From Pseudomonadota bacterium (GTDB lineage Bacteria > Pseudomonadota > Alphaproteobacteria > Rhizobiales > Rhizobiaceae): a stretch of DNA of 64,000 bases. This document shows, piece by piece, positions 54,012 to 62,800 of this stretch (the stretch's first letter is position 1; each line of letters begins with the position of its first letter). The stretch lies in NCBI GenBank assembly GCA_023457435.1, contig JAEWLS010000010.1, positions 98,211 through 162,210 of the forward strand, written 5' to 3'. A program made the position numbers and the translations under genes. The notes beneath the pieces are model-generated. The model was not told the origin of the DNA. It saw nothing but the letters and a program-made list of their open reading frames with translations, and searched no databases.

Positions 54012-54835
54012 ACCCGCGGCCCGAGCACGATGCCTTCGCCGCTGCGCGCTCGGACGGCATCGAACCTGGTGCCATGCTGCTTAAGGTGGATGGCGTGTCG
54101 CTGCGGTTTGGCGGCGTGAAGGCGATAACCGACATCTCGTTCGACATTCGCAAAGGGGAGATCCGCGCAATCATCGGCCCCAACGGCGCCGGGAAGACGT
54201 CGATGCTCAACGTGATCAACGGCTTCTACACTCCGCAGGAGGGAACGATCACGTTCCGCGGCGTCGAGCGTCGCGGAATGAAGCCCCATCACGCCGTACG
54301 CCAGGGTATCGCGCGCACTTTCCAGAACGTGGCGCTGTTCAAGGGCATGTCGACCCTGGACAACATAATGACAGGCCGTTCAACGCTGATGAAGCGGAGC
54401 ATCGGCTGGCAGATGATCTGGCATGGCCCGGCGCTCTCCGAGGAGATCGAGCATCGGCGCAAGGTCGAGGAGATCATCGACTTCCTGGAGATCGAACACA
54501 TCCGCCGCACTCCCGTCGGCAAGCTGCCCTACGGGCTGCAAAAGCGCGTGGAGCTCGGCCGCGCCCTGGCGATGGAGCCGTCGCTGCTGCTTCTCGACGA
54601 GCCGATGGCGGGGATGAATCTCGAGGAAAAGGAGGACATGAGCCGCTTTATCCTCGATGTGAACCGCCAGCGGGGCACTACCGTGGCGCTCATCGAACAT
54701 GACATGGGCGTGGTGATGGATCTCTCGGATCGGGTCGTCGTGTTGGACTACGGCAAGAAGATCGCCGACGGCACGCCCGAAGAGGTCAAGCGGAACCAGG
54801 CGGTCATCGACGCGTATCTGGGGGTGGCGCATTGA
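54008..54835 (+). CDS. Branched-chain-type ABC transporter ATPase (LivG-like)
   Basis: A 275-residue nucleotide-binding subunit. Walker A GPNGAGKT is at 57-64, the signature is LPYGLQKRVELGRALA (about 175-190), Walker B is LLLLDEPMAGM, and IALIEHD-type switch His is seen as VALIEHDMGVV. LivG-type sequences contain the extended insert after Walker A seen here (FQNVALFKGMSTLDNIMTG). It overlaps the ligase stop by four bases. Together with the LivF-like subunit encoded at the operon end it would form the ATPase pair. Confidence 0.94.
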   Translation: MNPRPEHDAFAAARSDGIEPGAMLLKVDGVSLRFGGVKAITDISFDIRKGEIRAIIGPNGAGKTSMLNVINGFYTPQEGTITFRGVERRGMKPHHAVRQGIARTFQNVALFKGMSTLDNIMTGRSTLMKRSIGWQMIWHGPALSEEIEHRRKVEEIIDFLEIEHIRRTPVGKLPYGLQKRVELGRALAMEPSLLLLDEPMAGMNLEEKEDMSRFILDVNRQRGTTVALIEHDMGVVMDLSDRVVVLDYGKKIADGTPEEVKRNQAVIDAYLGVAH

Positions 54836-54853
54836 CCACGAAAGGACGCCTGC

Positions 54854-55006
54854 ATGCTCACGCTTCCCATCGCCCCGCTGATCGCGCTGATAGCGGGTGT
54901 ACTCATTCTCATCGTGCCGCGACTACTCAACTATATCGTGGCTCTGTACCTCATCGTGGTCGGGCTGCTCGGATTGTTCCCGAATCTCCTCAGCGGCATT
55001 CAGTAG
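54854..55006 (+). CDS. DUF3096 small membrane protein (50 residues)
   Basis: A 50-residue hydrophobic peptide with two short membrane segments: PIAPLIALIAGVLILIVP and a second beginning LLNYIVALYLIVVGLLGLFP. The central PRLLNYIVALYLIVVGLLGL pattern matches the DUF3096 family, whose members are about this size. AAAGGA lies nine bases before the ATG, and the gene fits exactly between the LivG-like gene (18 bases) and the Nudix gene (28 bases), so it is part of the operon. The function is unknown; by location it may help assemble or modulate the transporter. Confidence 0.85.
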   Translation: MLTLPIAPLIALIAGVLILIVPRLLNYIVALYLIVVGLLGLFPNLLSGIQ

Positions 55007-55034
55007 CCGCCGCAGGTGCGGCGAGGGCGCTACG

Positions 55035-55658
55035 ATGAGCCAGCGCCCAAAGCCGACCGCGCTGAGCGAGTTTCCTTCGCCCGAGGAAAGCGGCGTACGC
55101 GTGCGCGAGGTCACGCCCCTTTCGTCCAACTGGTACCATCTGGCGCGCTACGAATTCGAACTGCGATTGCCCGACGGAAGCTGGCAGAGCCAGCGACGCG
55201 AAGCCTACGACCGCGGCAATGGCGCGACGATCCTCCTCTACAATCGGGAGCGCCATACGGTCGTGCTGACCAAGCAGTTCAGGCTCCCCGCATTTCTCGG
55301 CGGCGACCACGGTTGGATGATCGAGGCCGCCGCCGGGCTCCTCGACGGCGACAGCCCAGGCGACGCAATACGCCGCGAGGTAGAGGAGGAGACGGGCTAC
55401 AGAGTCGCCGCGCCGCAGCCGCTCTTCGACCTGTTCATGTCGCCAGGCTCGGTCACCGAACGCATCCACTTCTTCATGGCCGAGTTCGATCCCGGCAACC
55501 GCCCAGGCGCAGGCGGCGGGGCGGACGGCGAAAACGAGAACATCGAGGTGCTGGAGATCGGGTTCGACGAAGCGCTCGCCAGGATCGCACGGGGCGAGAT
55601 CCGCGACGCCAAGACCGTAGTCCTGCTCTATCACGCGCGTATCCAAGGGGTCCTGTGA
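55035..55658 (+). CDS. NudK-like Nudix hydrolase (sugar-nucleotide pyrophosphatase)
   Basis: A 207-residue Nudix enzyme. The Nudix box at about 100-122 reads AGLLDGDSPGDAIRREVEEE followed by TGY, with the catalytic R-E-x-x-E-E intact and Ala in place of the first Gly, as in E. coli NudK (GDP-mannose pyrophosphatase). The downstream DLFMSPGSVTERIHFFMAEF also matches NudK. It probably cleaves a nucleoside diphosphate sugar or ADP-ribose to monophosphates. Its presence inside an acyl-CoA ligase/ABC importer operon is unexpected. The start ATG has GAGGGCG upstream and follows the DUF3096 gene. Confidence 0.88.
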   Translation: MSQRPKPTALSEFPSPEESGVRVREVTPLSSNWYHLARYEFELRLPDGSWQSQRREAYDRGNGATILLYNRERHTVVLTKQFRLPAFLGGDHGWMIEAAAGLLDGDSPGDAIRREVEEETGYRVAAPQPLFDLFMSPGSVTERIHFFMAEFDPGNRPGAGGGADGENENIEVLEIGFDEALARIARGEIRDAKTVVLLYHARIQGVL

Positions 55659-55660
55659 CC

Positions 55661-56614
55661 ATGTTCGAAGGAATCTTCGTCAAGCCGTTTCAGGACATGT
55701 TCAGCGCACCCGACTTCCTGATCCAGGTGCTGTGGGAAGGGCTGGTATCCGGCACGCTCTACGCGCTTATCGCGCTCGGTTTCGTGCTGATCTACAAGTC
55801 CTCGCGCATCTTCAACTTCGCCCAGGGGATCATGGTCGTGTTCGCGGCGCTGACGCTTGTCGGCCTGCACGAGCGCGGCGTCCCTGCGTGGATCGCGCTG
55901 CCGATCACGCTCGTCGTCATGCTGATCCTCGCCATGGCCATAGAGCGCGTCGTACTGCGGCCGCTGGTCAACCAGCCCGACATCATCCTGTTCATGGCAA
56001 CGATCGGTATCACCCTGTTCCTGATCGGCTTCGGCGAGATCATTTTCGGCGGCGAGAACAAGACGATGATCACCGCCGAGCTCGGTATCCCGACCGGCAG
56101 CTTCATTTTCGAACCGTTCGGCGGCTTCGTCTCGATCGAGCAGCGCGACCTGACGACGGTCATCGGCGCCGTGGTGCTGGTCGTGGCACTGCTCGTTTTC
56201 CTCAATCGTTCGAAGATGGGCCGCGCGATCCGCGCGCTGGGAGACGATCATCAGGCGGCGCTGTCCGTCGGCATCTCGCTGTCGACGATCTGGGTCCTGG
56301 TCTGGTTCATCGCCGGAATCATCGCACTGGCCACCGGTATCGCCTGGGGCTCCCGCGCCGGGGTTTCGTTCGCGCTCGAAGTGATCGCTTACAAGGCGTT
56401 GCCGGTGCTGATGCTCGGCGGGCTCGAGTCCGTCTCGGGAGCCATCATCGGCGGGCTGCTGATCGGCGTCGCCGAGAAGCTCTTCGAGATCTACTGGGGG
56501 CAGCCGCTACTGGGCGGCAATACCGAGACGTGGTTTGCCTACGTCGTGGCGCTGCTGGTGCTGCTGTTCAGGCCGCAAGGCCTGTTCGGCGAGAAGATCA
56601 TCGAGCGGGTGTAA
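55661..56614 (+). CDS. Branched-chain-type ABC transporter permease (LivH-like)
   Basis: A 317-residue inner-membrane permease with eight or so helices. The family start VLWEGLVSGTLYALIALGFV and SSRIFNFAQGIMVVFAAL are typical of LivH; the ATPase-coupling loop is RSKMGRAIRALGDDHQAALSVGI (split across about 182-204), and the end VALLVLLFRPQGLFGEKI is the usual C-terminus. It starts two bases after the Nudix stop. The substrate is set by the binding protein encoded downstream, which is not a classical leucine-binding protein. Confidence 0.94.
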   Translation: MFEGIFVKPFQDMFSAPDFLIQVLWEGLVSGTLYALIALGFVLIYKSSRIFNFAQGIMVVFAALTLVGLHERGVPAWIALPITLVVMLILAMAIERVVLRPLVNQPDIILFMATIGITLFLIGFGEIIFGGENKTMITAELGIPTGSFIFEPFGGFVSIEQRDLTTVIGAVVLVVALLVFLNRSKMGRAIRALGDDHQAALSVGISLSTIWVLVWFIAGIIALATGIAWGSRAGVSFALEVIAYKALPVLMLGGLESVSGAIIGGLLIGVAEKLFEIYWGQPLLGGNTETWFAYVVALLVLLFRPQGLFGEKIIERV

Positions 56615-56615
56615 G

Positions 56616-57692
56616 ATGCTTTATCGCGTCGCAGGACAGTTCAAGACAAGCTACGAGGCCGACCACGCGCTTTTTCCGGTTCGGCAAGACGCGCTGCTGC
56701 TCGGCTTCGTCCTGCTGCTGGCGTTTGTCGTGTTCCCGCTGACCGCTTCCGAGTTCGCGTTCCGCGCCCTCCTGATTCCGGTGCTGATCTACGCGCTTGC
56801 GGCGCTGGGGCTCAACATCCTTACCGGTTATGCGGGTCAGCTGTCGCTCGGCACCGGTGCGTTCATGGGTGTCGGGGCATACGCCTGCTACAAGCTGGTT
56901 ACGCTGTTCCCCGAGTTGAACCTCGTGATCGTGATTGCCCTGTCCGGCTTCTTCTCGGCTGCGGTCGGCGTCGCCTTCGGCCTGCCGTCGCTCCGCATCA
57001 AGGGATTCTACCTCGCCATAGCGACGCTTGCGGCGCAGTTCTTCCTGGTCTGGCTGTTCCAGAAGTGGGGCTGGCTCTACAATTACAACTCCTCCGGGGC
57101 GATCCAGGTGCCGAACATCGACATGTTCGGCGTCACCGTTGCCGGGCCGAACGCCAAGGCGGTGACCCAGTATTATTTCGTGCTCGGCGTAGCCTGCGCG
57201 GTGACGTTCTTCGCGATCAACATCACACGCGGACGCATCGGACGCGTCTGGAAGTCGGTGCGCGACATGGACATCGCCGCCGAACTGGTCGGCATCAACC
57301 TCATGAAGGCGAAGCTGACCGCCTTCTTCGTGTCGTCCTATATCGTCGGCGTGGCCGGCGCGCTGTTCGTGTTCCTGTGGCGCGGCGCGGCCGAGGCGGC
57401 GCTGTTCGACATCCCGCTGTCGTTTCGAGTGCTGTTCATCGCCATTATCGGAGGTCTGGGCTCGATCCTCGGCAATTACCTCGGCGCGATCCTGATCGTG
57501 GCGCTGCCGGTGATCATCGGCACGGTGCCCGCAGCACTGGGCCTGCCTATAGCGTCGGCAACCGTCGAGCATCTCAACATCATGATCATCGGCGCGCTGA
57601 TCGTCACCTTCCTGATCCTCGAGCCGCACGGTCTGGCGCAGCTATGGGCGACGATCCGCGAGAAGCTGATACTCTGGCCGTTTCCGCATTGA
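56616..57692 (+). CDS. Branched-chain-type ABC transporter permease (LivM-like)
   Basis: A 358-residue permease partner of the LivH-like protein, with about nine helices. YALAALGLNILTGYAGQLSL and GAFMGVGAYACY near residues 57-90 and the coupling segment TRGRIGRVWKSVRDMDIAAE (about 205-224) are LivM hallmarks, as is GGLGSILGNYLGAILIV. It begins one base after the previous stop. Between its stop and the binding-protein gene are 91 bases with a short GCCCGC/GCGGGC repeat. Confidence 0.94.
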   Translation: MLYRVAGQFKTSYEADHALFPVRQDALLLGFVLLLAFVVFPLTASEFAFRALLIPVLIYALAALGLNILTGYAGQLSLGTGAFMGVGAYACYKLVTLFPELNLVIVIALSGFFSAAVGVAFGLPSLRIKGFYLAIATLAAQFFLVWLFQKWGWLYNYNSSGAIQVPNIDMFGVTVAGPNAKAVTQYYFVLGVACAVTFFAINITRGRIGRVWKSVRDMDIAAELVGINLMKAKLTAFFVSSYIVGVAGALFVFLWRGAAEAALFDIPLSFRVLFIAIIGGLGSILGNYLGAILIVALPVIIGTVPAALGLPIASATVEHLNIMIIGALIVTFLILEPHGLAQLWATIREKLILWPFPH

Positions 57693-57783
57693 CGAGCTTG
57701 CCCGCCCATGGAGGAGCGGGCCTGAAAACGGGCCGGTTCGCCCGATCCCAGAAGGGAGAAACGAACAAGTGGAGGAAAGTGCA

Positions 57784-59094
57784 ATGAAGACGATGATGAA
57801 AACGGCGCTGCTCGCTTCGGCCATCGGCCTTTCGGCGGCGCTCGCGCTTCCTGCCTTCGCGCAGGACAAGATCAACCTCGCCAACCTGTCCTACCGGACC
57901 GGGCCGTTCGCGGCGACCGGCACGCCAATCATGAACGGGCAGCAGGACTACATGACCATGCTGAACGAGCGCGACGGCGGCGTGAACGGCGTCCTCCTCG
58001 CCTACGAGGAATGCGAAACCGGGTACAACACGGAAAAGGGCGTCGAGTGCTACGAGAAGACCAAGGGCACCTCGATCATAACTCAGCCCTGGTCCACCGG
58101 CATCACGCTGCAGGTTCTGCCGAAGTCGAATGTCGACAAGATCCCGATCCTCGCGCCCGGTTACGGCTTCTCGCCGATGGCGAACGGCCAGACCTTCAAG
58201 TGGGCCTACAATCCGCCATCGTCCTACTGGGACGGCGCGTCGATGATCCTGCAGCACATCTCGGGGGGGAATCTCGACAGCCTGAAGGGCAAGAAGATCG
58301 TCTTGTTGCACCTGGACGCTCCATACGGCAAGGAGCCGATCCCGCTGCTCAACGCCTATGCGGAGAAGCACGGGTTCACCTTCCTGCCGATCCCCGTCGG
58401 CGTCACCGAGATGCAGAACCAGTCGGCGCAGTGGCTCCAGATACGCCGCGAGAATCCCGACTTCGTCATGATGTGGGGCTGGGGCGCGATGAATGCCGGC
58501 GCCCTGACCGAGGCCGCCAAGACACGCTTCCCGATGGAAAAGTTCGTCGGGATCTGGTGGTCGGGGCATGACGGCGACATGAAGTCCGTCGGCGAGGCAG
58601 GCAAGGGTTACCGCGCCATTTCGTGGAGCGTGCCAGTGCCTGACGCGCCGCTGATGGCCGACGTGAAAAAGCATGTCATCGATGCCAAGAAGTCGCAGAT
58701 GAATGCCGGCGAAGAGAACTGGGTGTTCTACCAGCGCGGCCTGATGATCTCGCTCATGCTGGTCGAGGGCGTCAAGGCGGCGCAAGGGCACTTCAATACC
58801 AAGGTCGTCAACGCCGAGCAGCTGCGCTGGGGTCTTGAGAACCTCGACCTATCAGAGGCCAAGCTCAAGGAGCTCGGCGCCGAGGGCATGCTGGTGCCGT
58901 TCAAGACCGCCTGCAACAACCATACCGGCCATGGCGGCGGCTGGATGCTGGAGTGGGACGGCGCGAAGTTCAACAAGGTGTCCGACCTCTTGAAGCCGGA
59001 TACCGCGATGATCGAGCCGCTCGAGCAGGCCGAGGCGAAGAAATATGCCGACGCCAACGCGCCGTGGCCGATGAACGACGAGTGCAAGATGTAA
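57784..59094 (+). CDS. ABC transporter periplasmic substrate-binding protein
   Basis: A 436-residue exported type-I periplasmic binding protein; the signal peptide is cleaved after ALPAFA, before QDKINLANLSYRTG. It belongs to the large branched-chain/amide/urea class but differs from LivJ/LivK. It has several Cys (for example CETGYNTEKGVECYE, forming a likely disulfide hairpin) and many Trp (MWGWGAMNAG, GIWWSGHDGD), which suggests an aromatic or hydrophobic acid ligand. GGAGG precedes the ATG by nine bases. The ligand is not assigned. Confidence 0.92.
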   Translation: MKTMMKTALLASAIGLSAALALPAFAQDKINLANLSYRTGPFAATGTPIMNGQQDYMTMLNERDGGVNGVLLAYEECETGYNTEKGVECYEKTKGTSIITQPWSTGITLQVLPKSNVDKIPILAPGYGFSPMANGQTFKWAYNPPSSYWDGASMILQHISGGNLDSLKGKKIVLLHLDAPYGKEPIPLLNAYAEKHGFTFLPIPVGVTEMQNQSAQWLQIRRENPDFVMMWGWGAMNAGALTEAAKTRFPMEKFVGIWWSGHDGDMKSVGEAGKGYRAISWSVPVPDAPLMADVKKHVIDAKKSQMNAGEENWVFYQRGLMISLMLVEGVKAAQGHFNTKVVNAEQLRWGLENLDLSEAKLKELGAEGMLVPFKTACNNHTGHGGGWMLEWDGAKFNKVSDLLKPDTAMIEPLEQAEAKKYADANAPWPMNDECKM

Positions 59095-59102
59095 CGCCAA
59101 CC

Positions 59103-59131
59103 GTCCTCTCCCCGCCCGGCGGGGAGAGGAC
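59103..59131. repeat. 13-bp perfect inverted repeat between binding-protein and LivF-like genes
   Basis: GTCCTCTCCCCGC (59103-59115) and GCGGGGAGAGGAC (59119-59131) form a perfect GC-rich stem with a three-base loop, eight bases after the binding-protein stop and 16 bases before the next ATG. No T-run follows. It is of the REP-like palindromic type, and probably shields the binding-protein mRNA and lowers expression of the distal ATPase gene. Confidence 0.75.
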
Positions 59132-59147
59132 AGCCCTGGAAACGTCC

Positions 59148-59978
59148 ATGCCATACGTCGCCGTTGCGCCCGCTGCCTCCAGTATCCTCTCGGTGAACAA
59201 CATCGAGGTGATCTACAATCACGTCATCCTGGTTCTGAAGGGGGTATCGCTTTCCGTGCCGACTGGCGGCATCACGGCGCTCCTCGGCGCCAACGGCGCC
59301 GGCAAGACAACGACGCTCAAGGCGATCTCCAACCTCCTCCAGGCCGAGCGGGGAGAGGTCACGAAGGGCAACATCGTGTTCGAAGGCGAGCAGGTCCAGC
59401 ACCTTTCGCCGAACGAACTCGTGCGGCGCGGTTGCATTCAGGTCATGGAGGGGCGTCACTGCTTCGGCCACCTCACGGTGGAGGACAATTTGATGACCGG
59501 CGCCTTCACGCGTCGCGACGGCAGCTCCGCCGTGAAGGCGGACCTGGAAATGGTTTACACCTATTTCCCCCGTCTCAAGGAGCGGCGCGGCTCGCAGGCT
59601 GGATACACCTCGGGCGGCGAGCAGCAGATGACGGCCATCGGCCGCGCAATTATGAGCAGGCCGAAGATGATCCTGCTCGACGAGCCATCGATGGGATTGG
59701 CGCCGCAGCTGGTCGAGGAAATCTTCGAGATCGTGAAGAAGCTAAACGAGGAGCAGGGCGTCTCATTCCTGCTGGCCGAGCAGAATACCAACATTGCCCT
59801 GCGCTACGCGAAGTACGGATATATCCTGGAGTCGGGCCGCGTCGTGCTCGACGGGGATGCCGCGGCGTTGCGAGAAAACGAGGACGTCAAGGAATTCTAC
59901 CTCGGCGTCGGCGGCGAGGGCCGCAAGTCGTTCCGCGACGTGAAGCATTACAAGCGCCGCAAACGCTGGCTGAGCTAG
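59148..59978 (+). CDS. Branched-chain-type ABC transporter ATPase (LivF-like)
   Basis: A 276-residue nucleotide-binding subunit, the second ATPase of the importer. Walker A is GANGAGKTTTLK (about 45-56), the signature region is GYTSGGEQQMTAIGRAIMS, and Walker B is MILLDEPSMGLAPQLVEE. The motif VMEGRHCFGHLTVEDNL is typical of LivF. The C-terminus is unusually basic (KHYKRRKRWLS). It is the last gene of the operon, after a strong hairpin. Its stop shares CTAG with the converging Uma2 gene. Confidence 0.94.
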   Translation: MPYVAVAPAASSILSVNNIEVIYNHVILVLKGVSLSVPTGGITALLGANGAGKTTTLKAISNLLQAERGEVTKGNIVFEGEQVQHLSPNELVRRGCIQVMEGRHCFGHLTVEDNLMTGAFTRRDGSSAVKADLEMVYTYFPRLKERRGSQAGYTSGGEQQMTAIGRAIMSRPKMILLDEPSMGLAPQLVEEIFEIVKKLNEEQGVSFLLAEQNTNIALRYAKYGYILESGRVVLDGDAAALRENEDVKEFYLGVGGEGRKSFRDVKHYKRRKRWLS

Positions 59979-60544
59979 GCGCCCGAACCGAATTCGACGC
60001 CGAGATAGAGTTCCGCCAGCGGCAGGTCTGCTTCGACCTCCGGCAAGTCGATAACGGCCTCGAGGCCCTGATGCTCAAACGAATTCCACAAAGCTTCCTG
60101 CCTTCGCAACACGGTCACGAGTGGCGATTCCGTGTCGACCAGCATGATGACTTGGATCGAAGGGTGCTGCTGGTACTCAAGCAATTTCTGGAACCGGTCG
60201 TAGCGCATCGTCGAAGGTGAGAGCACCTCGATTACCACTCTCGGTTGATCTGCGGCCATATCTTGCGGGCGGGGTTTGCCGCATTCGATGGTTATGTCCG
60301 GGCGACGCGTTCCGCGAAAGGTCCGCACGGACGCCGTCTTGAGACGACAGGGTTTGCCGCGCAGCTGCGCGAACAGCGTCCCTATCGCGTTCACCGTGAC
60401 GCGATCATGCGTGTCGCTGGCGCCAGTCATCGCCTTCACGGTCATGACCGGGACGCCATCGACCAATTCGTAATTGTATTCCTGCTCCGCCTGCCATGCG
60501 AAGAACTCGTCGACCGTCATCTTACGTGTTGCGGGCTCAGCCAT
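59975..60544 (-). CDS. Uma2-family (DUF820) PD-(D/E)XK nuclease-fold protein
   Basis: A 189-residue protein with the Uma2 fold: MTVDEFFAWQAEQEYNYELVDG at the start, then RRPDITIEC and PRVVIEVLSPSTMRYDRFQK, which supply the Asp and Glu-x-Leu/Ser residues of the nuclease-like core. Uma2 proteins are very common in cyanobacteria and scattered elsewhere, often as mobile accessory genes; their biological role is unclear. GGAGG lies eight bases before the ATG at 60544. It converges on the LivF-like gene and diverges from the S46 peptidase gene. Confidence 0.85.
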   Translation of the reverse strand: MAEPATRKMTVDEFFAWQAEQEYNYELVDGVPVMTVKAMTGASDTHDRVTVNAIGTLFAQLRGKPCRLKTASVRTFRGTRRPDITIECGKPRPQDMAADQPRVVIEVLSPSTMRYDRFQKLLEYQQHPSIQVIMLVDTESPLVTVLRRQEALWNSFEHQGLEAVIDLPEVEADLPLAELYLGVEFGSGA

Positions 60545-60645
60545 GCGACCTCCGAAGCGATCATAGCGCAATTGGCGGCGTGCAAGAAGTGGATTGCCGC
60601 CCGGTCGGGGCCATCGCAAAGTAGAATGACGCAGGGGGAGAATGC

Positions 60646-62700
60646 ATGCGCAAGCTGGTAGTCGCGGCTATCGCGCTCGGGCTCGGCGGAAGTGCGAGCG
60701 CCGACGAAGGGCTGTGGACGTTCGAGAACTTCCCGGCCGACAAGGTGGCCGCAGTTCACGGCTTCGCGCCGGACCAGGCGTGGCTCGACCGCGTGCGCAG
60801 CGCCACGCTTAGTCTTGACGGATGCTCCGCCTCGATTGTCGGCGGCCGTGGGCTCGTCTTGACCAACCATCACTGCGTGGAAGCCTGCATCGCCGCGCTC
60901 GCCTCCCCGGACCAGGATATCATCTACACGCCCGTGCTTGCGCGGACCGAGGCCGAGGAGAAGACGTGCCCTGGTCTCGAAGCCTACTCCGTCACCGACA
61001 TCACCGACGTGACGGACACAATCCGGGCGGCAGAGGCAGGTCTGGGCCGCGGCGAGGCGGCGGCGGCCCGCAGTGCCGCGGTCGATCGTCTGGTGGCCGA
61101 ATGCGAGGGCGGCGCTCAGGACCGGCTGTGCGAGGTAGCGGCCCTCTACGCCGGCGGCGTCGAGACGCTCTACGGCTACAAGCGCTGGCACGACGTGCGG
61201 CTGGTACTCGCCCCGGAAAGCGCGGCAGGCAGTTTCGGCGGCGATCCCGACAACTTCAGCTTCCCGCGCTTTGCGTGGGATGCTGCCTTTTTGCGCCTCT
61301 ATGAGGACGGATCGCCGGCCACCACGCCGCAGCGGCTGAAGCTGCGGTCGGAGCCGCTGGCAGACGGAGAGCTGCTCTTCGTTTCGGGCTTCCCCGGCGA
61401 AACCGGACGGCAGGAAACGCTGGCACACCTCGCTTTCTACCTAGACACCTATTACCCGATGCTGCTGTCGCTCGATGCCGAGCTTCGCGGCCGGCTGATT
61501 GCGACGATGGCAGGCCCGACGAAGCCCAGAGGCTTCGACGGTCTGCTTGCCTACACCGAAAACAACTTCAAGCGCACCTGGACCGAAATGGCGGCACTGC
61601 GCAGCCCCGGCTTCATGGAGGCCATGGCGGCGCGAGAAGCGCAGTTCCGAGCCGATCTTGCAGCGCAGCCGAGCGTCTCGGCCGAACTCGGTCATGCATG
61701 GCACGATATCGACGACGCATTCGCGGCGGCGCGGAGAATCTGGCTGCCGAGATACCTGACGGACTACCTTGCCGGCGGCGAGTCCGACGTAGGGCGCTAC
61801 GCGCGCCAGATCGTGCGCGCCGCGGCGGAGGCGCGGTTGCCGGAGAGCGAACGGCTTGCCGGCTATTCCGACGCCGGTATCGACGACATTCGCGAGGACC
61901 TCGCGCAGGACCGTCCGGCCTTTCGCGAGCGCGACGAGCTCCAGATCGGCTTCTGGCTTTCAAAGCTGCGGGAATATCTCTCGCCCGACCATCCGATCGT
62001 TAAGGCCGCACTCGGTCGCGAAAGCCCGGGGGGTCTCGCAAAGCGCGCGGTTTCAGAGACGAAGCTCTTCGACGCAGCCGAGCGCCTGCGCCTTCTGGAT
62101 GGCGGCCTCGATGCCATCTCGGCCTCGACCGACCCGCTGATACGACTGATGGCCGCGATCGAACCCGACGCGCGCGTCCTGGCGACGCGCTACGACGACG
62201 AGGTGTACCTGCCGCGCGAGAACGCCGAGCGAAAGATGAGCGAGGCGCGTTTCGCGCTCTATGGCAAGGCGCTCTATCCGGATGCGCTCTCCACGCTTCG
62301 TCTCAACCCCGGGATAGTGGCGGGTTGGGCTGAGCCGGACGGACGTTCGGTTCCCTCCTTCACACATTTCGCCGGTCTGCTCGAGCGGGCGACCGAGGCG
62401 CCTCCCTTCAAGCTCGCGCCGTTATGGGAAGCGGCAAAGGACAAGCTCGATCCGGATACGATCTTCAACGTCTCGACGACGAACGACACGATCGGCGGGA
62501 ACTCGGGTTCGCCGGTCATCGACCGCGAGGGCAGGGTCGTCGCGGCGATGTTCGACGGCAACATCTACTCCAATGGCGGCTACTACATGTTCGAGCCGAA
62601 ACTGAACCGCAGCGTCGTCGTTGCGGCCACCGCCATTCTCGAGGGGCTGACCAAGGTCTACGGCATGGATCGCGTGGTTTCCGAGCTTACCGCCGACTGA
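60646..62700 (+). CDS. S46-family serine peptidase (dipeptidyl-peptidase 7/11 type)
   Basis: A 684-residue exported peptidase. The signal peptide ends at GSASA before DEGLWTFENFPADKV, the hallmark N-terminus of S46. The chymotrypsin-like triad is visible: His in LVLTNHHC (75/76), an Asp in FGGDPDNFSFPRF, and Ser620 in GGNSGSPVID. S46 enzymes remove dipeptides from oligopeptide N-termini in the periplasm, with specificity set by a residue ahead of the Ser. The family is best known from Bacteroidetes and Xanthomonadales, so it may be acquired, though composition matches the neighbours. Confidence 0.92.
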   Translation: MRKLVVAAIALGLGGSASADEGLWTFENFPADKVAAVHGFAPDQAWLDRVRSATLSLDGCSASIVGGRGLVLTNHHCVEACIAALASPDQDIIYTPVLARTEAEEKTCPGLEAYSVTDITDVTDTIRAAEAGLGRGEAAAARSAAVDRLVAECEGGAQDRLCEVAALYAGGVETLYGYKRWHDVRLVLAPESAAGSFGGDPDNFSFPRFAWDAAFLRLYEDGSPATTPQRLKLRSEPLADGELLFVSGFPGETGRQETLAHLAFYLDTYYPMLLSLDAELRGRLIATMAGPTKPRGFDGLLAYTENNFKRTWTEMAALRSPGFMEAMAAREAQFRADLAAQPSVSAELGHAWHDIDDAFAAARRIWLPRYLTDYLAGGESDVGRYARQIVRAAAEARLPESERLAGYSDAGIDDIREDLAQDRPAFRERDELQIGFWLSKLREYLSPDHPIVKAALGRESPGGLAKRAVSETKLFDAAERLRLLDGGLDAISASTDPLIRLMAAIEPDARVLATRYDDEVYLPRENAERKMSEARFALYGKALYPDALSTLRLNPGIVAGWAEPDGRSVPSFTHFAGLLERATEAPPFKLAPLWEAAKDKLDPDTIFNVSTTNDTIGGNSGSPVIDREGRVVAAMFDGNIYSNGGYYMFEPKLNRSVVVAATAILEGLTKVYGMDRVVSELTAD

Positions 62701-62800
62701 AATACAACGATGGTGGACCGCGCCGCGCCACTATCGCGCATTGCCCTTCAGGCACCTTTTCGCTATCAGCCGGACAACTGCCATACAGGGGATGATTGCG

